Assembly: GCF_000286455.1 (NCBI RefSeq) | Contig: NZ_ALKG01000127.1 | Span: 1-63,488 of the forward strand | Length of the DNA stretch: 63,488 bases | Direction of reading: 5' to 3' | DNA from: Selenomonas sp. FOBRC6 | GTDB lineage: Bacteria > Bacillota > Negativicutes > Selenomonadales > Selenomonadaceae | Shown here: one piece after another, positions 44,619 through 53,751 of the stretch | How positions within the stretch are numbered: position 1 is the stretch's first letter | Layout of the letters: every line of letters starts with the position of its first letter | Notes under the pieces: model-generated | Seen by the model: only the letters and a program-made list of their open reading frames with translations | The model's database searches: none | What the model was told of the DNA's origin: nothing | Made by a program: the position numbers and the translations under genes

Positions 44619-46352
44619 ATGACAAAATTCTTCCACAACATATGGGACAGCCGTGTTCTGCTCCTGTGCGGCGCCCTGATTGCAGTGCTTGCAGCGCACA
44701 CATGGCAGACACTTTCGAATGCGCCCTATACGCCAACGCATGTGCAGTATGCCATCCTCGAGGGAGAACCCGAGTACAAGGACATCATCGGCTTCGACCC
44801 CGCGCATTTCGACTGGCAGCCGTATGACTATCCCATCCCGCCGCCCATGCCGCCCGAGACGACCACAGTCTACCTCTCGTGGCAGATTCCCGCGACAACA
44901 CCGCTCTTTATCGACCATGTCCTCTTTACGACGACAAATCAGGACGCCTACGTCTACCTCGACAACGAACTCATCTACATCCACGGCAACTGGTCCGATC
45001 TCACGGACTCACGCGGGCGGACGCTTCATTTCCTCCACGTAGACAAGGATCTCGCGGGGAAGCGCCTCACAATCATGCTGCACACGGGCTATGCGAACTG
45101 GCTCGGCAGCCTCGATTACTTCCTCATCGGCAGCGAAAAATCCCTCATCCGCAAGATCAGCACGGCGGATGCAATCTACATCGCAAGTCTCTCGATCGCA
45201 CTCTCCCTCATTGTCTTCCTCGTCATGGATCTCGTCTGGCGCGATATCCGTACACGGCGCAAAATACAGGTCTACCTCATCGCCTTCCTCGTGAGCTTCA
45301 TCCTGTGGACGGCGGGCATATCGTCCTTCTTCCCGCGCCTCCTCGGCATCCCTGAGCTCTGGTGGGAGCTCCACCTCATGATGCTCTACATCATGCCGAT
45401 CACATTCGCCAAGATCACGCAGGAGATCACGGCACCACAATATAAGAAAGCCGTGCGAGTCGTCATCATCGCATATGCAAGCCTCTTTGCAATTGCCACG
45501 ATCCTTGAAATCTGCGGGCTCGACGGCTATATGAACCTGCTCTTCCTCTTCTATCCGATTCTCCTCGTCAGCTGCCTCGCGCTCATCTACATGCTCTTCC
45601 GTTCAGATTGGTCGCAGTATCCTGCTTGTCGTTACGGCGTGATTGCAATGCTTTCGCTGACCATCTTCGTCGGCATCGATGCCCTGCATTGGGAGTATCA
45701 CCTCCTCGCATCTATGCTCTCGACCACGATCTTCTCGATCTACGCCGTCATCCCCTTCGTCTTCTTCCTCATCCGCGAGCAGATGCAGATGGACGCGCAG
45801 CTCGCACAGCAGAATGAAGTGCTCGCGCGCGAGCTGCAGGAGTCGCAGGACGAAGCAAGTCGCGACTTCCTCACAGGTGCGTTCAACCGCCATCAACTCG
45901 CAGACGGCATTACGAAATACGGATCACTCGCCAACACGCGCGGATTCAACTTCTCGTTCGCCATCTTCGACGTGGATCACTTCAAAGAGGTCAACGATAC
46001 GCGCGGCCATCTCGGGGGCGACCGCGTGCTGAAGCAGATCGCGGATACGGTTCACGCACACATCGACCGCCGCCATATCTTCATCCGCTACGGCGGCGAT
46101 GAATTCGTCCTCCTCGCCCTCCATCACAATCTCAAGGAGATGGTCGCATTCTGCGACGCGCTGCGCCAGACTCTCGCGGAGACATTGGACGGCGTTACCC
46201 TGAGCTTTGGCGTCTCGACATGGCACGGCGAAGCGGATCATATGGCGGCGCTCATGGAGCGCGCCGACCGCGCCCTCTACCGCTCGAAGGAAAAGGGGCG
46301 CAACGCCGTCTCCGGCGAGGACGAATGTCTGGAGGAGCCCGAGACACCTTGA
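44619..46352 (+). CDS. Membrane diguanylate cyclase, tandem copy 1
   Basis: 577 residues. N-terminal membrane segment, an extracytoplasmic domain of about 150 residues (jelly-roll-like, with DAYVYLDNELIYIHGNW), about seven membrane segments, a short coiled coil and a GGDEF domain with the intact active site RYGGDEF. The upstream position of the RxxD inhibition site is not occupied. Likely makes c-di-GMP in response to an external ligand. It shares most of its length with the next gene. Confidence 0.88.
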   Translation: MTKFFHNIWDSRVLLLCGALIAVLAAHTWQTLSNAPYTPTHVQYAILEGEPEYKDIIGFDPAHFDWQPYDYPIPPPMPPETTTVYLSWQIPATTPLFIDHVLFTTTNQDAYVYLDNELIYIHGNWSDLTDSRGRTLHFLHVDKDLAGKRLTIMLHTGYANWLGSLDYFLIGSEKSLIRKISTADAIYIASLSIALSLIVFLVMDLVWRDIRTRRKIQVYLIAFLVSFILWTAGISSFFPRLLGIPELWWELHLMMLYIMPITFAKITQEITAPQYKKAVRVVIIAYASLFAIATILEICGLDGYMNLLFLFYPILLVSCLALIYMLFRSDWSQYPACRYGVIAMLSLTIFVGIDALHWEYHLLASMLSTTIFSIYAVIPFVFFLIREQMQMDAQLAQQNEVLARELQESQDEASRDFLTGAFNRHQLADGITKYGSLANTRGFNFSFAIFDVDHFKEVNDTRGHLGGDRVLKQIADTVHAHIDRRHIFIRYGGDEFVLLALHHNLKEMVAFCDALRQTLAETLDGVTLSFGVSTWHGEADHMAALMERADRALYRSKEKGRNAVSGEDECLEEPETP

Positions 46353-46400
46353 CGCGCGGCATAACAATAGCGTAACTTTCCCCATAAATACAAAATATAG

Positions 46401-46442
46401 CTGCCACATGAAAGCATTTGTTCTCATGTGGCAGTCTTTTTT
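46401..46442 (+). terminator. Terminator between the two GGDEF genes
   Basis: TGCCACATGA pairs with TCATGTGGCA around a 12-base loop, then a T-rich run. The second copy therefore has its own promoter. Confidence 0.85.
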
Positions 46443-46581
46443 CGTGTATACCTCGTTCTTGCTTAGCAAAATTCGTATTCTTTTTCATTTTCCTATTGTT
46501 CTCTATCTAATAGGATGATATAATCAAGATAAATACCAGTGAATGATCGTCTCTGCTCCTCTCTCCAAGGGGGTGCACCCC

Positions 46582-48306
46582 ATGAATAAAATACTCGTGT
46601 TTCTGCGGGGGAATGTACTCACCCTGCTCTGTGTATCGCTCCTGATTGGAGCAACGGCGCTCGCGTGGAGCCTCCTTGCGACACCGCTCGATCCCTATAT
46701 GCGTGCCGAGTACGCCGTCATGAAGGGGAACCCAGAGTACAAGGACATCATCGGATTTCGTGCGGGCAATTTTGACTGGCAGGAGTATGACTACCCAGCG
46801 CCGCCGCCTATGCCGGATGACACCACGACGGTCTACCTCTCGTGGCGCATCCCGCTCTCCGCGCGCTTTGTGAACGACCACATCCTATTTGCGACGACGA
46901 ATCAGGATGCCTACGTCTACCTCGATGACGAGCTCATCTATATGCATGGCGACTGGAGCAAGCTCACGGACTCACGCGGGCGCGCGTTCCACTACGTGCA
47001 TCTCGATCAAGATCTGGCGGGCAAACGCCTCACGATCATGCTGCACTCGGGTTATCCGAACTGGCTCGGCAGCATCGACTACTTCATGATCGGCTCCTCG
47101 CGCCTCTTTCTGCGGAGCCTCAGCCTCGCCGACGCAATCTACATCTCGAGCCTGTCGGTCGCAGTCGCGCTCATCGTCTTCCTCGTCATGGATCTCGCGT
47201 GGCGCGGCGCACATGCGCGCCGCCGCCGCATGCAGCTCTATCTCATTGCCTATCTCGCGAGCTTTATCCTGTGGACAACGGGCACCTCCTCCTTCTTCCC
47301 GCGCATCTACGGCATGGCAAATTTCTGGTGGGAACTCCACCTCGTCATGCTCTACATCATGCCTCTGATCTGCACACGGATCACACAGGAAATCGTCTCG
47401 CCGCAGTTCATTAGACACGCAAAAAATACAATGAAAGTGTTCGCCCTGCTCTTTGTCACGGCGACCATCACGGAGATCGTGGGTCTCGACGGCTACATGA
47501 ATCTCCTCTTCCTCTTCTATCCGCTCCTGCTCATCGGCAGCCTCGTGCTCATCTACACCCTCGTCCGCTCGAATTGGGAGTATCACCCCGCCTGCCGCTA
47601 TGCTGCCTTCGCCATGACCGCGATCGTCATATTCGGCGGCATCGACGCGCTGCACTGGGAGTATCATCAGCTCTCCGTTATGCTCTCGACCACCGTCTTC
47701 TCGATCTATGCGAGCATCCCCTTCATCTTCTACACGATCCGCGAGCAAATGCTGAAGGACGCGGCGCTTGCGCAGGAGAACGAAGAGCTCGTACGCGAGC
47801 TGGAGATCTCACAGAACGAGGCGCAGCGTGACTTCCTCACGGGCTGCTACAACCGCCACCAACTCGGCAATGGCTTTGCAAAGTTCTCCGCCCTCGCCTA
47901 CGAGCGCGGATTCAAATTCTCGTTTGCCATCTTCGATGTCGACCATTTCAAGACCGTCAACGACACGAAGGGGCATCTCGCAGGCGACCAGATTCTCAAG
48001 GAGATCGCGGATACCATCCACGAGGAGATCGACCGCCGCCACCTCTTCATCCGCTACGGCGGCGACGAGTTCATCCTCCTCGCCCTGCACTACGACCTCG
48101 AGGCGATGGTTGCGTTCTGCGAGCATCTCAGACGCATCCTCGAGCAGCGCCTCGACGGCGTCACGCTCAGCTTCGGCATCTCCACCTGGCACGGCAAGAA
48201 GGATCGTCTCCGCGCGCTCATCGACCGCGCCGACCGCGCCCTCTACATCTCGAAGGAAAAGGGACGCAACACCGTCTCCGCCGAGAACGAGGAGGGTGCG
48301 GCGTAG
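46582..48306 (+). CDS. Membrane diguanylate cyclase, tandem copy 2
   Basis: 574 residues from an ATG at 46582 with AAGGGGGTG upstream. Same domain order as copy 1: sensor with DAYVYLDDELIYMHGDW, a seven-segment membrane region and RYGGDEF. Differences are spread along the sensor, membrane and linker parts, so the two may read different ligands. Recent tandem duplication is the simplest history. Confidence 0.88.
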   Translation: MNKILVFLRGNVLTLLCVSLLIGATALAWSLLATPLDPYMRAEYAVMKGNPEYKDIIGFRAGNFDWQEYDYPAPPPMPDDTTTVYLSWRIPLSARFVNDHILFATTNQDAYVYLDDELIYMHGDWSKLTDSRGRAFHYVHLDQDLAGKRLTIMLHSGYPNWLGSIDYFMIGSSRLFLRSLSLADAIYISSLSVAVALIVFLVMDLAWRGAHARRRRMQLYLIAYLASFILWTTGTSSFFPRIYGMANFWWELHLVMLYIMPLICTRITQEIVSPQFIRHAKNTMKVFALLFVTATITEIVGLDGYMNLLFLFYPLLLIGSLVLIYTLVRSNWEYHPACRYAAFAMTAIVIFGGIDALHWEYHQLSVMLSTTVFSIYASIPFIFYTIREQMLKDAALAQENEELVRELEISQNEAQRDFLTGCYNRHQLGNGFAKFSALAYERGFKFSFAIFDVDHFKTVNDTKGHLAGDQILKEIADTIHEEIDRRHLFIRYGGDEFILLALHYDLEAMVAFCEHLRRILEQRLDGVTLSFGISTWHGKKDRLRALIDRADRALYISKEKGRNTVSAENEEGAA

Positions 48307-48316
48307 GCGCGATAGG

Positions 48317-48462
48317 ACAGAGTGGGCGGAAAAGATGCGCCCGACTGAGGAACACCTTGGATTGGCAGCAGATTTTGCGTCCAATCAAGGAGACCGACCG
48401 CAAGCATAGTGAGAAACCTATGCTGAGGTCGGTCGACACAGAGTGGGCGGAAAAGATGCGCC
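48317..48462. repeat. 25-bp direct repeats flanking a hairpin
   Basis: The 25 bases at 48317-48341 recur identically at 48438-48462 (beginning ACAGAGTGGGCGG). Between them CGACCGCAAGCATAG and CTATGCTGAGGTCGGTC form an imperfect hairpin (48392-48434), and GATTGG/CCAATC a smaller one. No gene is visible in the 320 bases before 48631 apart from this and a terminator. Confidence 0.6.
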
Positions 48463-48505
48463 AAGCCCCAATTAGCCCCCATACCACAACCTTCTATATA
48501 GACAT

Positions 48506-48545
48506 GGAGAGAGCGCCGTTTCCGCAGACGGCGTTCTCTCCGTTT
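48506..48545 (+). terminator. Terminator before the DUF805 genes
   Basis: GGAGAGAGCGCCGT pairs with ACGGCGTTCTCTCC, then GTTTTC. Confidence 0.75.
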
Positions 48546-48630
48546 TCTTCTCATCCTGTTTTTTTGCCAATCCCCCTGCAATATGCTACAATGAGGGCGT
48601 TTTCATCTATCATCTAAAAAGGAGAATCCA

Positions 48631-49140
48631 ATGCACCAGATCGATACTGGCATCAAAGAAAACTTCTTCCAGTGGAAGGGACGCCTCAACCGCAAGCGCT
48701 ACCTCAACCGCACCATCGTCATCTTCCTCGCAGGCCTCGCCATCTACATCCTCATGGCACTCCTCGCGCTCCTCGTGGGCGGCGACCCCGCACACCCTGA
48801 CGAAACTGCCGCCATGGGCGTCGTCGGCTTCTTCACCCTCCTGCGCATCCCGCTCACCGTCGCGAGCTTCATGCTCATGATCCGCCGTCTGCATGATGTC
48901 GGACTCTCAGGCTACTTCTGCCTCGCGGCATTCATCCCCTTCGTCAACCTCGGGCTCATCCTCTACCTCTTATTCAAGCAGGGCACAGTGGGCGACAACG
49001 CCTACGGCCCCGACCCGCTTGGCAGCGCAGTTGGAACAGCTGCACCCGACACCCCTCAAAGACCGGAGAACCCCTACGCACGCGCCACCTACGGCGACGC
49101 GCCGACAGACATCGCGCCGCCGCACGATCAGAAAGACTGA
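48631..49140 (+). CDS. DUF805 family membrane protein
   Basis: 169 residues. FFQWKGRLNRKRYL at the start, RRLHDVGLSGYF in the middle and GDNAYGPDP near the end are the DUF805 landmarks, with about four membrane segments. A proline-rich cytoplasmic tail follows. Function unknown. AAGGAG precedes the ATG; the next gene starts 6 bases after the stop. Confidence 0.85.
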   Translation: MHQIDTGIKENFFQWKGRLNRKRYLNRTIVIFLAGLAIYILMALLALLVGGDPAHPDETAAMGVVGFFTLLRIPLTVASFMLMIRRLHDVGLSGYFCLAAFIPFVNLGLILYLLFKQGTVGDNAYGPDPLGSAVGTAAPDTPQRPENPYARATYGDAPTDIAPPHDQKD

Positions 49141-49146
49141 CCGCGC

Positions 49147-50253
49147 ATGAACAATCATTTTTTCAGCAGAACAGGCAGACTCACGCGCCGCGACTACGCC
49201 CTCCGGATCGGGGTGCTCTTCGGCGCGACAGCACTCGCCCTCAATATCGCGTTCTACTTCCTCGTACCCGCCGCCTATACTGCGGCAACCGCCTTCTTCC
49301 GCGAGGCAACCGCCGCGTTCTGGATCTTCCTCATCATAGGATTTGCGCTCATCATCACCCTCGTCTACACCCTCCTCCCACTGCTCGCCATCCCGGCCAC
49401 CGTCCGACGCCTGCACGACATCGGCTGCAGCGGCAGCCTCGCCTTTCCCCTCCTCTTCGCGGGTCTCATCCCCATCGGGCTGCCCATGCTCGCCCTCCTC
49501 TTTCTCGCTGGCGTGCTTGAGATGATGAACCTCAGCCCTGACCTCATCTTCTTTGACAGCCCCGAGGAGGTTGGACTCGTACTCGGCAGCTTTGCATTCG
49601 TTTACATCTTCCTCGTCTTTATCGGCATTTTCGTGCTTGCCCTATTTTCCGCGTGGATCTTTCTCAAAAAGGGAGACCCGGTGGCCAATCGCTACGGAGA
49701 ACCGCCCGTCGAGGAGGAGCTTCCCCCCGTCCGCGCGGCATACTTCCCGACACAGGGCACAATTGCTCGCACGCCGTTCATCATGCGCTCCCTCCTCCTC
49801 CTCGCCACCGCCGCCATCCTCGTTCCCTCCCTCATCGAGGCGACCCTCTACCCCGTCGTCCTCATGCTGGATGCCATGCGCATTCTGCCCACGGGACTCG
49901 ACTTCTTCGTCCTCCTCCTCAGCCCGAATCTCTTCCCGCTCGCGCTCCTGCCGCTCATCCTCTGCCGGCTGCGCACCCTCGGCAGGAGCAAATGGGAGGC
50001 GGCGCTCACATGTGCGCCTTTCCTGCCGTGCCTCCTCCTCTCCTGGAAGATCTCCGCCGTCCTCGGCGAGCTCGACCGCATCGACGACGCCACCCCGCTC
50101 GACAGCACACCTCTGTATGACTACATCTCCATCAGCAGCGACGGCAACAGTTTCTTGATCACGCTCTCCATCCTCTGCGGCATCCTCGCTCTCATCGGCA
50201 TCACGCGGCTGCTGCACAGAGATACGGAATACGATAACACTTCATCGTCCTGA
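49147..50253 (+). CDS. Double DUF805-like membrane protein
   Basis: 368 residues. The first half has FSRTGRLTRRDYALR and VRRLHDIGCSGSL, then DPVANRYGEPP, matching DUF805. The second half (from about residue 210) repeats the membrane pattern with a weaker CRLRTLGRSKWEA in place of the RLHD motif, suggesting an internal duplication with decay. About eight membrane segments. Function unknown. Confidence 0.75.
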   Translation: MNNHFFSRTGRLTRRDYALRIGVLFGATALALNIAFYFLVPAAYTAATAFFREATAAFWIFLIIGFALIITLVYTLLPLLAIPATVRRLHDIGCSGSLAFPLLFAGLIPIGLPMLALLFLAGVLEMMNLSPDLIFFDSPEEVGLVLGSFAFVYIFLVFIGIFVLALFSAWIFLKKGDPVANRYGEPPVEEELPPVRAAYFPTQGTIARTPFIMRSLLLLATAAILVPSLIEATLYPVVLMLDAMRILPTGLDFFVLLLSPNLFPLALLPLILCRLRTLGRSKWEAALTCAPFLPCLLLSWKISAVLGELDRIDDATPLDSTPLYDYISISSDGNSFLITLSILCGILALIGITRLLHRDTEYDNTSSS

Positions 50254-50314
50254 TACTGCCCGGTAAAGATACCGAGCATATATCCTCTGACAATAGACAG
50301 AAAGCGAGGCAACC

Positions 50315-50593
50315 ATGTTCTGTCCGAAATGCAGCAAATTCGTCCCCTCCTCCGCAAATGCCTGCCCGAACTGCGGCATCCCCATCATCACGGGATTCTC
50401 GCCGAACTACGGCGCAGGCTTCGACCTCGGCGACGACGACACGGAGAGCCGAAACGATGCAAAGCCACGCAAAACAATGGACAGCGACCTATATGACGAT
50501 GTGCCTGATACTGACATCGTCATAACAGACAGCGACAAACCCACAGGCATCGGCAGTAAACTCAAATCCCTCTTCGGCTTCGGCAAAGGCTGA
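50315..50593 (+). CDS. Zinc-ribbon protein (92 aa)
   Basis: MFCPKCSKFVPSSANACPNCG is a two-CxxC zinc ribbon at the N-terminus. The rest is acidic and low in complexity, ending in a glycine/phenylalanine-rich tail (LFGFGKG). Such ribbons often accompany DUF805-type membrane proteins. It ends its operon at a terminator. Confidence 0.75.
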   Translation: MFCPKCSKFVPSSANACPNCGIPIITGFSPNYGAGFDLGDDDTESRNDAKPRKTMDSDLYDDVPDTDIVITDSDKPTGIGSKLKSLFGFGKG

Positions 50594-50603
50594 AATAACG
50601 CAC

Positions 50604-50637
50604 AAAAAACGCCCCGGTAAGCGTCGGGGCTTTTTTC
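50604..50637 (+). terminator. Terminator of the DUF805 operon
   Basis: CGCCCCG pairs with CGGGGC around GTAAGCGT and is followed by TTTTTT. Confidence 0.9.
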
Positions 50638-50649
50638 ATATCAAAGAAA

Positions 50650-50726
50650 TGGTGCGATTGGCGCGAGTCGAACGCGCGACCCTCTGCTTAGGAGGCAGAT
50701 GCTCTATCCATCTGAGCTACAACCGC
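50650..50726 (-). tRNA. tRNA-Arg (anticodon CCT)
   Basis: 77 bases with the CCA end encoded. The acceptor GCGGTTG pairs with CAATCGC (one G-U), the anticodon arm is TCTGC-CTCCTAA-GCAGA, and the T arm has GTTCGACTC. The anticodon CCT reads AGG. Confidence 0.95.
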
Positions 50727-50774
50727 AAGCCTATTGCATTTTATCAAAAGATAGCGCGATATGCAAGTGCATAC

Positions 50775-50803
50775 AAAAACCCCGCAGGCATTCCTGCGGG
50801 GTT
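50775..50803 (-). terminator. Terminator of the DUF1659-DUF2922 pair
   Basis: ACCCCGCAGG pairs with CCTGCGGGGT, followed by TTTTTG on the minus strand, 18 bases past the DUF2922 stop. Confidence 0.9.
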
Positions 50804-50820
50804 CGGGTGACGGAGCGCTC

Positions 50821-51039
50821 TTAGGCGAGCTTCTCCGTATCCACCGTCTGAATCGCGATGTCCTTCACCGAGACGGGGTACGCCTCGCCTGCGACAATCG
50901 CCTTCTTATCGATGACATCCTGCAGGCAGGTCGTGACCTCTGCCTTCGTCAGACCGTCCTTCGGGTCCATCAGGCTCAGCGTCATCTCCTTGCCGCTCGA
51001 CATCTTCATCGTCATGCGCAGCTGTTTCTTCGTCGACAT
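50821..51039 (-). CDS. DUF2922 family protein
   Basis: 72 residues (MSTKKQLRMTMKMSSGKEMT...). Matches the small DUF2922 proteins of Firmicutes by length, by the SLMDPKDGLTKAEV segment and by pairing with DUF1659. Function unknown. Confidence 0.8.
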   Translation of the reverse strand: MSTKKQLRMTMKMSSGKEMTLSLMDPKDGLTKAEVTTCLQDVIDKKAIVAGEAYPVSVKDIAIQTVDTEKLA

Positions 51040-51075
51040 ATGAACTCCCTCCTTTCTATGATCTTAGTAGCGTTC

Positions 51076-51291
51076 TCAGTCCTCGAGAACGGCCGTGTCC
51101 GTGCGCGTCACGAGGCTCAGGCCGTGCTTCTGGAGACCCGCGAAACCGCGGCCCACCGTCAGCGCATCCGCATCCGTGAGGCTCGGCGCAATCCCGCTGA
51201 TCGTGCGGTTCTTGTAGAGCGTCTTGCCGTCCGCGCCGACTCCCGTCGTCACCTTGAGCGTGATCTTGCTCGCTGCATCTTTGCGTGCCAT
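51076..51291 (-). CDS. DUF1659 family protein
   Basis: 71 residues from an ATG at 51291 with AAAGGAG upstream (MARKDAASKITLKV...). The GKTLYKNRTISGIAP segment fits DUF1659. It precedes DUF2922 by 36 bases. Confidence 0.8.
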   Translation of the reverse strand: MARKDAASKITLKVTTGVGADGKTLYKNRTISGIAPSLTDADALTVGRGFAGLQKHGLSLVTRTDTAVLED

Positions 51292-51529
51292 GTGGATCAA
51301 CTCCTTTCTCTTTGTTCTCCGTAAGCGCTTTACACATGGATACCTGCCGTCAGCGGAAAAAGGAGGAGGCGCGCTCAAAAAATTCTTTACACGCGAACGC
51401 ATTTTCTATATAATACCATTCAGAAAGGAACAGGTGATTGTTTTTAATCACTCGTGCCTGTGCGCTGCGCCGGCGGCAGGCAGGAGGGGCGGCAAATGCT
51501 GCCCGTTAGGGAATGAAAGGAGATCCGAA

Positions 51530-52051
51530 ATGAACCGGACGAAGAGAGAAATCCTCATGCAGAGACTTCCCGCAGCGGCGGAGATTCTCGCACTCGTACC
51601 CGACAGTGGCGCAAACGGCTCCGGCGAGACCGTCGTCCATACCGCCGCAGGGGACAGACTGAAGCTCCCCGCAACCACCGAATACGTCCTCTCCTGCCTC
51701 GCCGAGCGCGAGGACAAGGAGATCCGCCTCATCCGCAGGAACGCCGCGCGCCTCCTCGCACGCCGCCGCAACATCATCCTCCCCATCCTGCACGGCTGCG
51801 TCCTCGCGCCCGTCATGATGCGCCCCGTACAGAAACGCTGCGGCAGACTCGGCTACATCAACATCGCACGCGCGCCGCTCGTCGCACACAGCGCACGAGG
51901 CACCGACGTTGCCCTCACGAGCGGCACCGTCATCCACTCCCTCTGGCAGCCGCCCACCGTAAAGAAGCTCGTGCAGGAGGGACGCGCCGTCCACTACAAA
52001 CTCCTCCTCGACGTACGCCGCCAGCTGCGCTCGGCGGAGGAGCTGGGCTAA
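51530..52051 (+). CDS. Hypothetical protein (173 aa), weak ComK-like pattern
   Basis: ATG at 51530 with AAAGGAGA upstream. Soluble and strongly basic. The middle (RCGRLGYINIARAPL, then GTDVALTSGTVIHSLWQ) follows the strand pattern of ComK-type competence regulators, but key residues are not certain, so the call is tentative. It stands alone between the divergent DUF1659 gene and an Rrf2 gene. Confidence 0.45.
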   Translation: MNRTKREILMQRLPAAAEILALVPDSGANGSGETVVHTAAGDRLKLPATTEYVLSCLAEREDKEIRLIRRNAARLLARRRNIILPILHGCVLAPVMMRPVQKRCGRLGYINIARAPLVAHSARGTDVALTSGTVIHSLWQPPTVKKLVQEGRAVHYKLLLDVRRQLRSAEELG

Positions 52052-52149
52052 GAAGGCACCGTTAGAGATGATGTGTCCTTAAGCGAACCCTCTTGCATTT
52101 TCCCTCCATTCATTGTATGATACAGATACAGAACAACGGAGGGTACAAT

Positions 52150-52590
52150 ATGCAAATCTCAAGCCGCTTCACCATCGCCATCCACATCCTCATCTACGTC
52201 GAACTCTACGGCAAGGACGAACCCGCCACGAGCGAGAGCCTCGCGGGCAGCATCGGCGCACATCCCGTCGTCATCCGCCGCATCCTCGGACAGCTGCGCC
52301 GCGCGGGACTCATCACCGTTGCACGCGGACGCGAGGGCGGCGCCCACATCGCGCGCCCCCTTGCAGATATCACCCTCGCCGACGTATTCCGCGCCGTCGA
52401 GAGCATCGCAGACGACACACTCTTCAGCTTCCACGAGGACCCGAACCCCGCCTGCCCCGTCGGCCGCAGCATCCACACGATCCTCGACGGCCACCTCGCC
52501 GCCATTCAGCGCGCAATGGAGCGCGAGATGCAGCAGACGACCCTCGCGGACGTCATGCAGGAGGCGCGCGTGGAGGTTGCGGCAGAGTGA
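52150..52590 (+). CDS. Rrf2 family transcriptional regulator
   Basis: 146 residues (MQISSRFTIAIHILIYVEL). Winged helix-turn-helix with SIGAHPVVIRRILGQLRRAG and the wing GREGGAHIARP, matching Rrf2 proteins. Only one cysteine (NPACPVG) is seen in the sensor region, so the usual three-cysteine [2Fe-2S] site is missing and the protein is closer to the cluster-free YwnA type. It lies 42 bases before the methyltransferase gene. Confidence 0.85.
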   Translation: MQISSRFTIAIHILIYVELYGKDEPATSESLAGSIGAHPVVIRRILGQLRRAGLITVARGREGGAHIARPLADITLADVFRAVESIADDTLFSFHEDPNPACPVGRSIHTILDGHLAAIQRAMEREMQQTTLADVMQEARVEVAAE

Positions 52591-52632
52591 CCTGGATGCA
52601 CGGAACGATCTATATCAAGAAGGAGGTTTCAC

Positions 52633-53751
52633 ATGCTTGTTCGTGACGAGACGCGTCATATCAGCAGCATCCGTACGGACAACCGAAAAAAGTCTCCCTA
52701 CGGACAGCATGTGTCAAAGCACAGGAACGCAGCAAAGCCCACCGTCATCGAACTCTTTGCAGGAGGCGGGGGGCTTGCCCTCGGACTTGAGCGCGCGGGC
52801 TTTCACTCACTCGGTCTTGTCGAGCTGGACAAGGACGCTGCCGCGACCCTCCGTCACAACCGCCCGGCATGGCGTGTCATCAACGAGGATATTGCAGACA
52901 TCTCAGGGCTGGATCTGCCGACCTACTTCGGCATCCCGCGCGGAACGCTCGACCTCCTCTCGGGCGGTGCGCCCTGTCAGTCGTTTTCCTATGCGGGCAA
53001 CCGCAGAGGGCTTGAGGATGCACGCGGCACACTCTTTTATCACTATGCGAAATTCCTCGAACAGCTCCAGCCGAAGATGTTCCTCTTCGAAAACGTGCGC
53101 GGACTGAAGACCCACGACCACGGGCGCACCTATCAGACGATCACGGACATCTTCGAGCGCATGGGCTACATCCTGACGAACCGCGTCCTCAACGCGTGGG
53201 ATTACGGCGTCGCGCAGAAACGCGAACGCCTCATCACCATCGGTATACGCAGAGACCTTGCCGATCATGTGACATTTTCCTTTCCTGCACCGCACACCTA
53301 CAGACCCGTCCTGCGCGACATCCTGAAGGACTGCCCGCCGAGCGAGGGCGCGCAGTACGGTGCCGAGAAGCGGGACATCTTTGCGCTCGTTCCACCCGGC
53401 GGCTACTGGCGCGACATCCCCGAGGAGATCGCCAAACCCTATATGAAGAGCTGCTGGTACATGGGCGGCGGACGCACGGGTATCCTGCGGCGGCTGAGTC
53501 TGGACGAGCCATCGCTGACCGTCCTCACCTCCCCGAGCCAGAAACAGACAGAGCGCTGTCACCCGCTCGAGCCGCGCCCCTTTACCGTGCGCGAGAACGC
53601 GCGCTGTCAGTCCTTTCCCGACGACTGGGAATTCTGTGGCAGCATGATGCAGCAGTACAAACAGGTCGGCAACGCCGTCCCCGTCGGTCTCGCCTACGAG
53701 ATCGGACGCGCCATCCGCACAGCACTGGGAGAACTCAAATGTGGACATTAG
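52633..53751 (+). CDS. DNA (cytosine-5-)methyltransferase
   Basis: 372 residues. Motif I VIELFAGGGGLALGLERAGF, the catalytic GGAPCQSFSYAG (motif IV), ENVRGL (motif VI), QKRERL (VIII) and QVGNAVPVGLAYEIG (X) are all in the standard order. AAGGAGG precedes the ATG. Its 3' end overlaps the restriction gene by 13 bases, so the pair is translationally linked. Confidence 0.93.
   Translation: MLVRDETRHISSIRTDNRKKSPYGQHVSKHRNAAKPTVIELFAGGGGLALGLERAGFHSLGLVELDKDAAATLRHNRPAWRVINEDIADISGLDLPTYFGIPRGTLDLLSGGAPCQSFSYAGNRRGLEDARGTLFYHYAKFLEQLQPKMFLFENVRGLKTHDHGRTYQTITDIFERMGYILTNRVLNAWDYGVAQKRERLITIGIRRDLADHVTFSFPAPHTYRPVLRDILKDCPPSEGAQYGAEKRDIFALVPPGGYWRDIPEEIAKPYMKSCWYMGGGRTGILRRLSLDEPSLTVLTSPSQKQTERCHPLEPRPFTVRENARCQSFPDDWEFCGSMMQQYKQVGNAVPVGLAYEIGRAIRTALGELKCGH

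Noticed and set aside
52070-52095. A short family B-like fragment (TTAAGCGAACCCT)
   Set aside because: Only about 13 bases match one end; too short to claim a copy.
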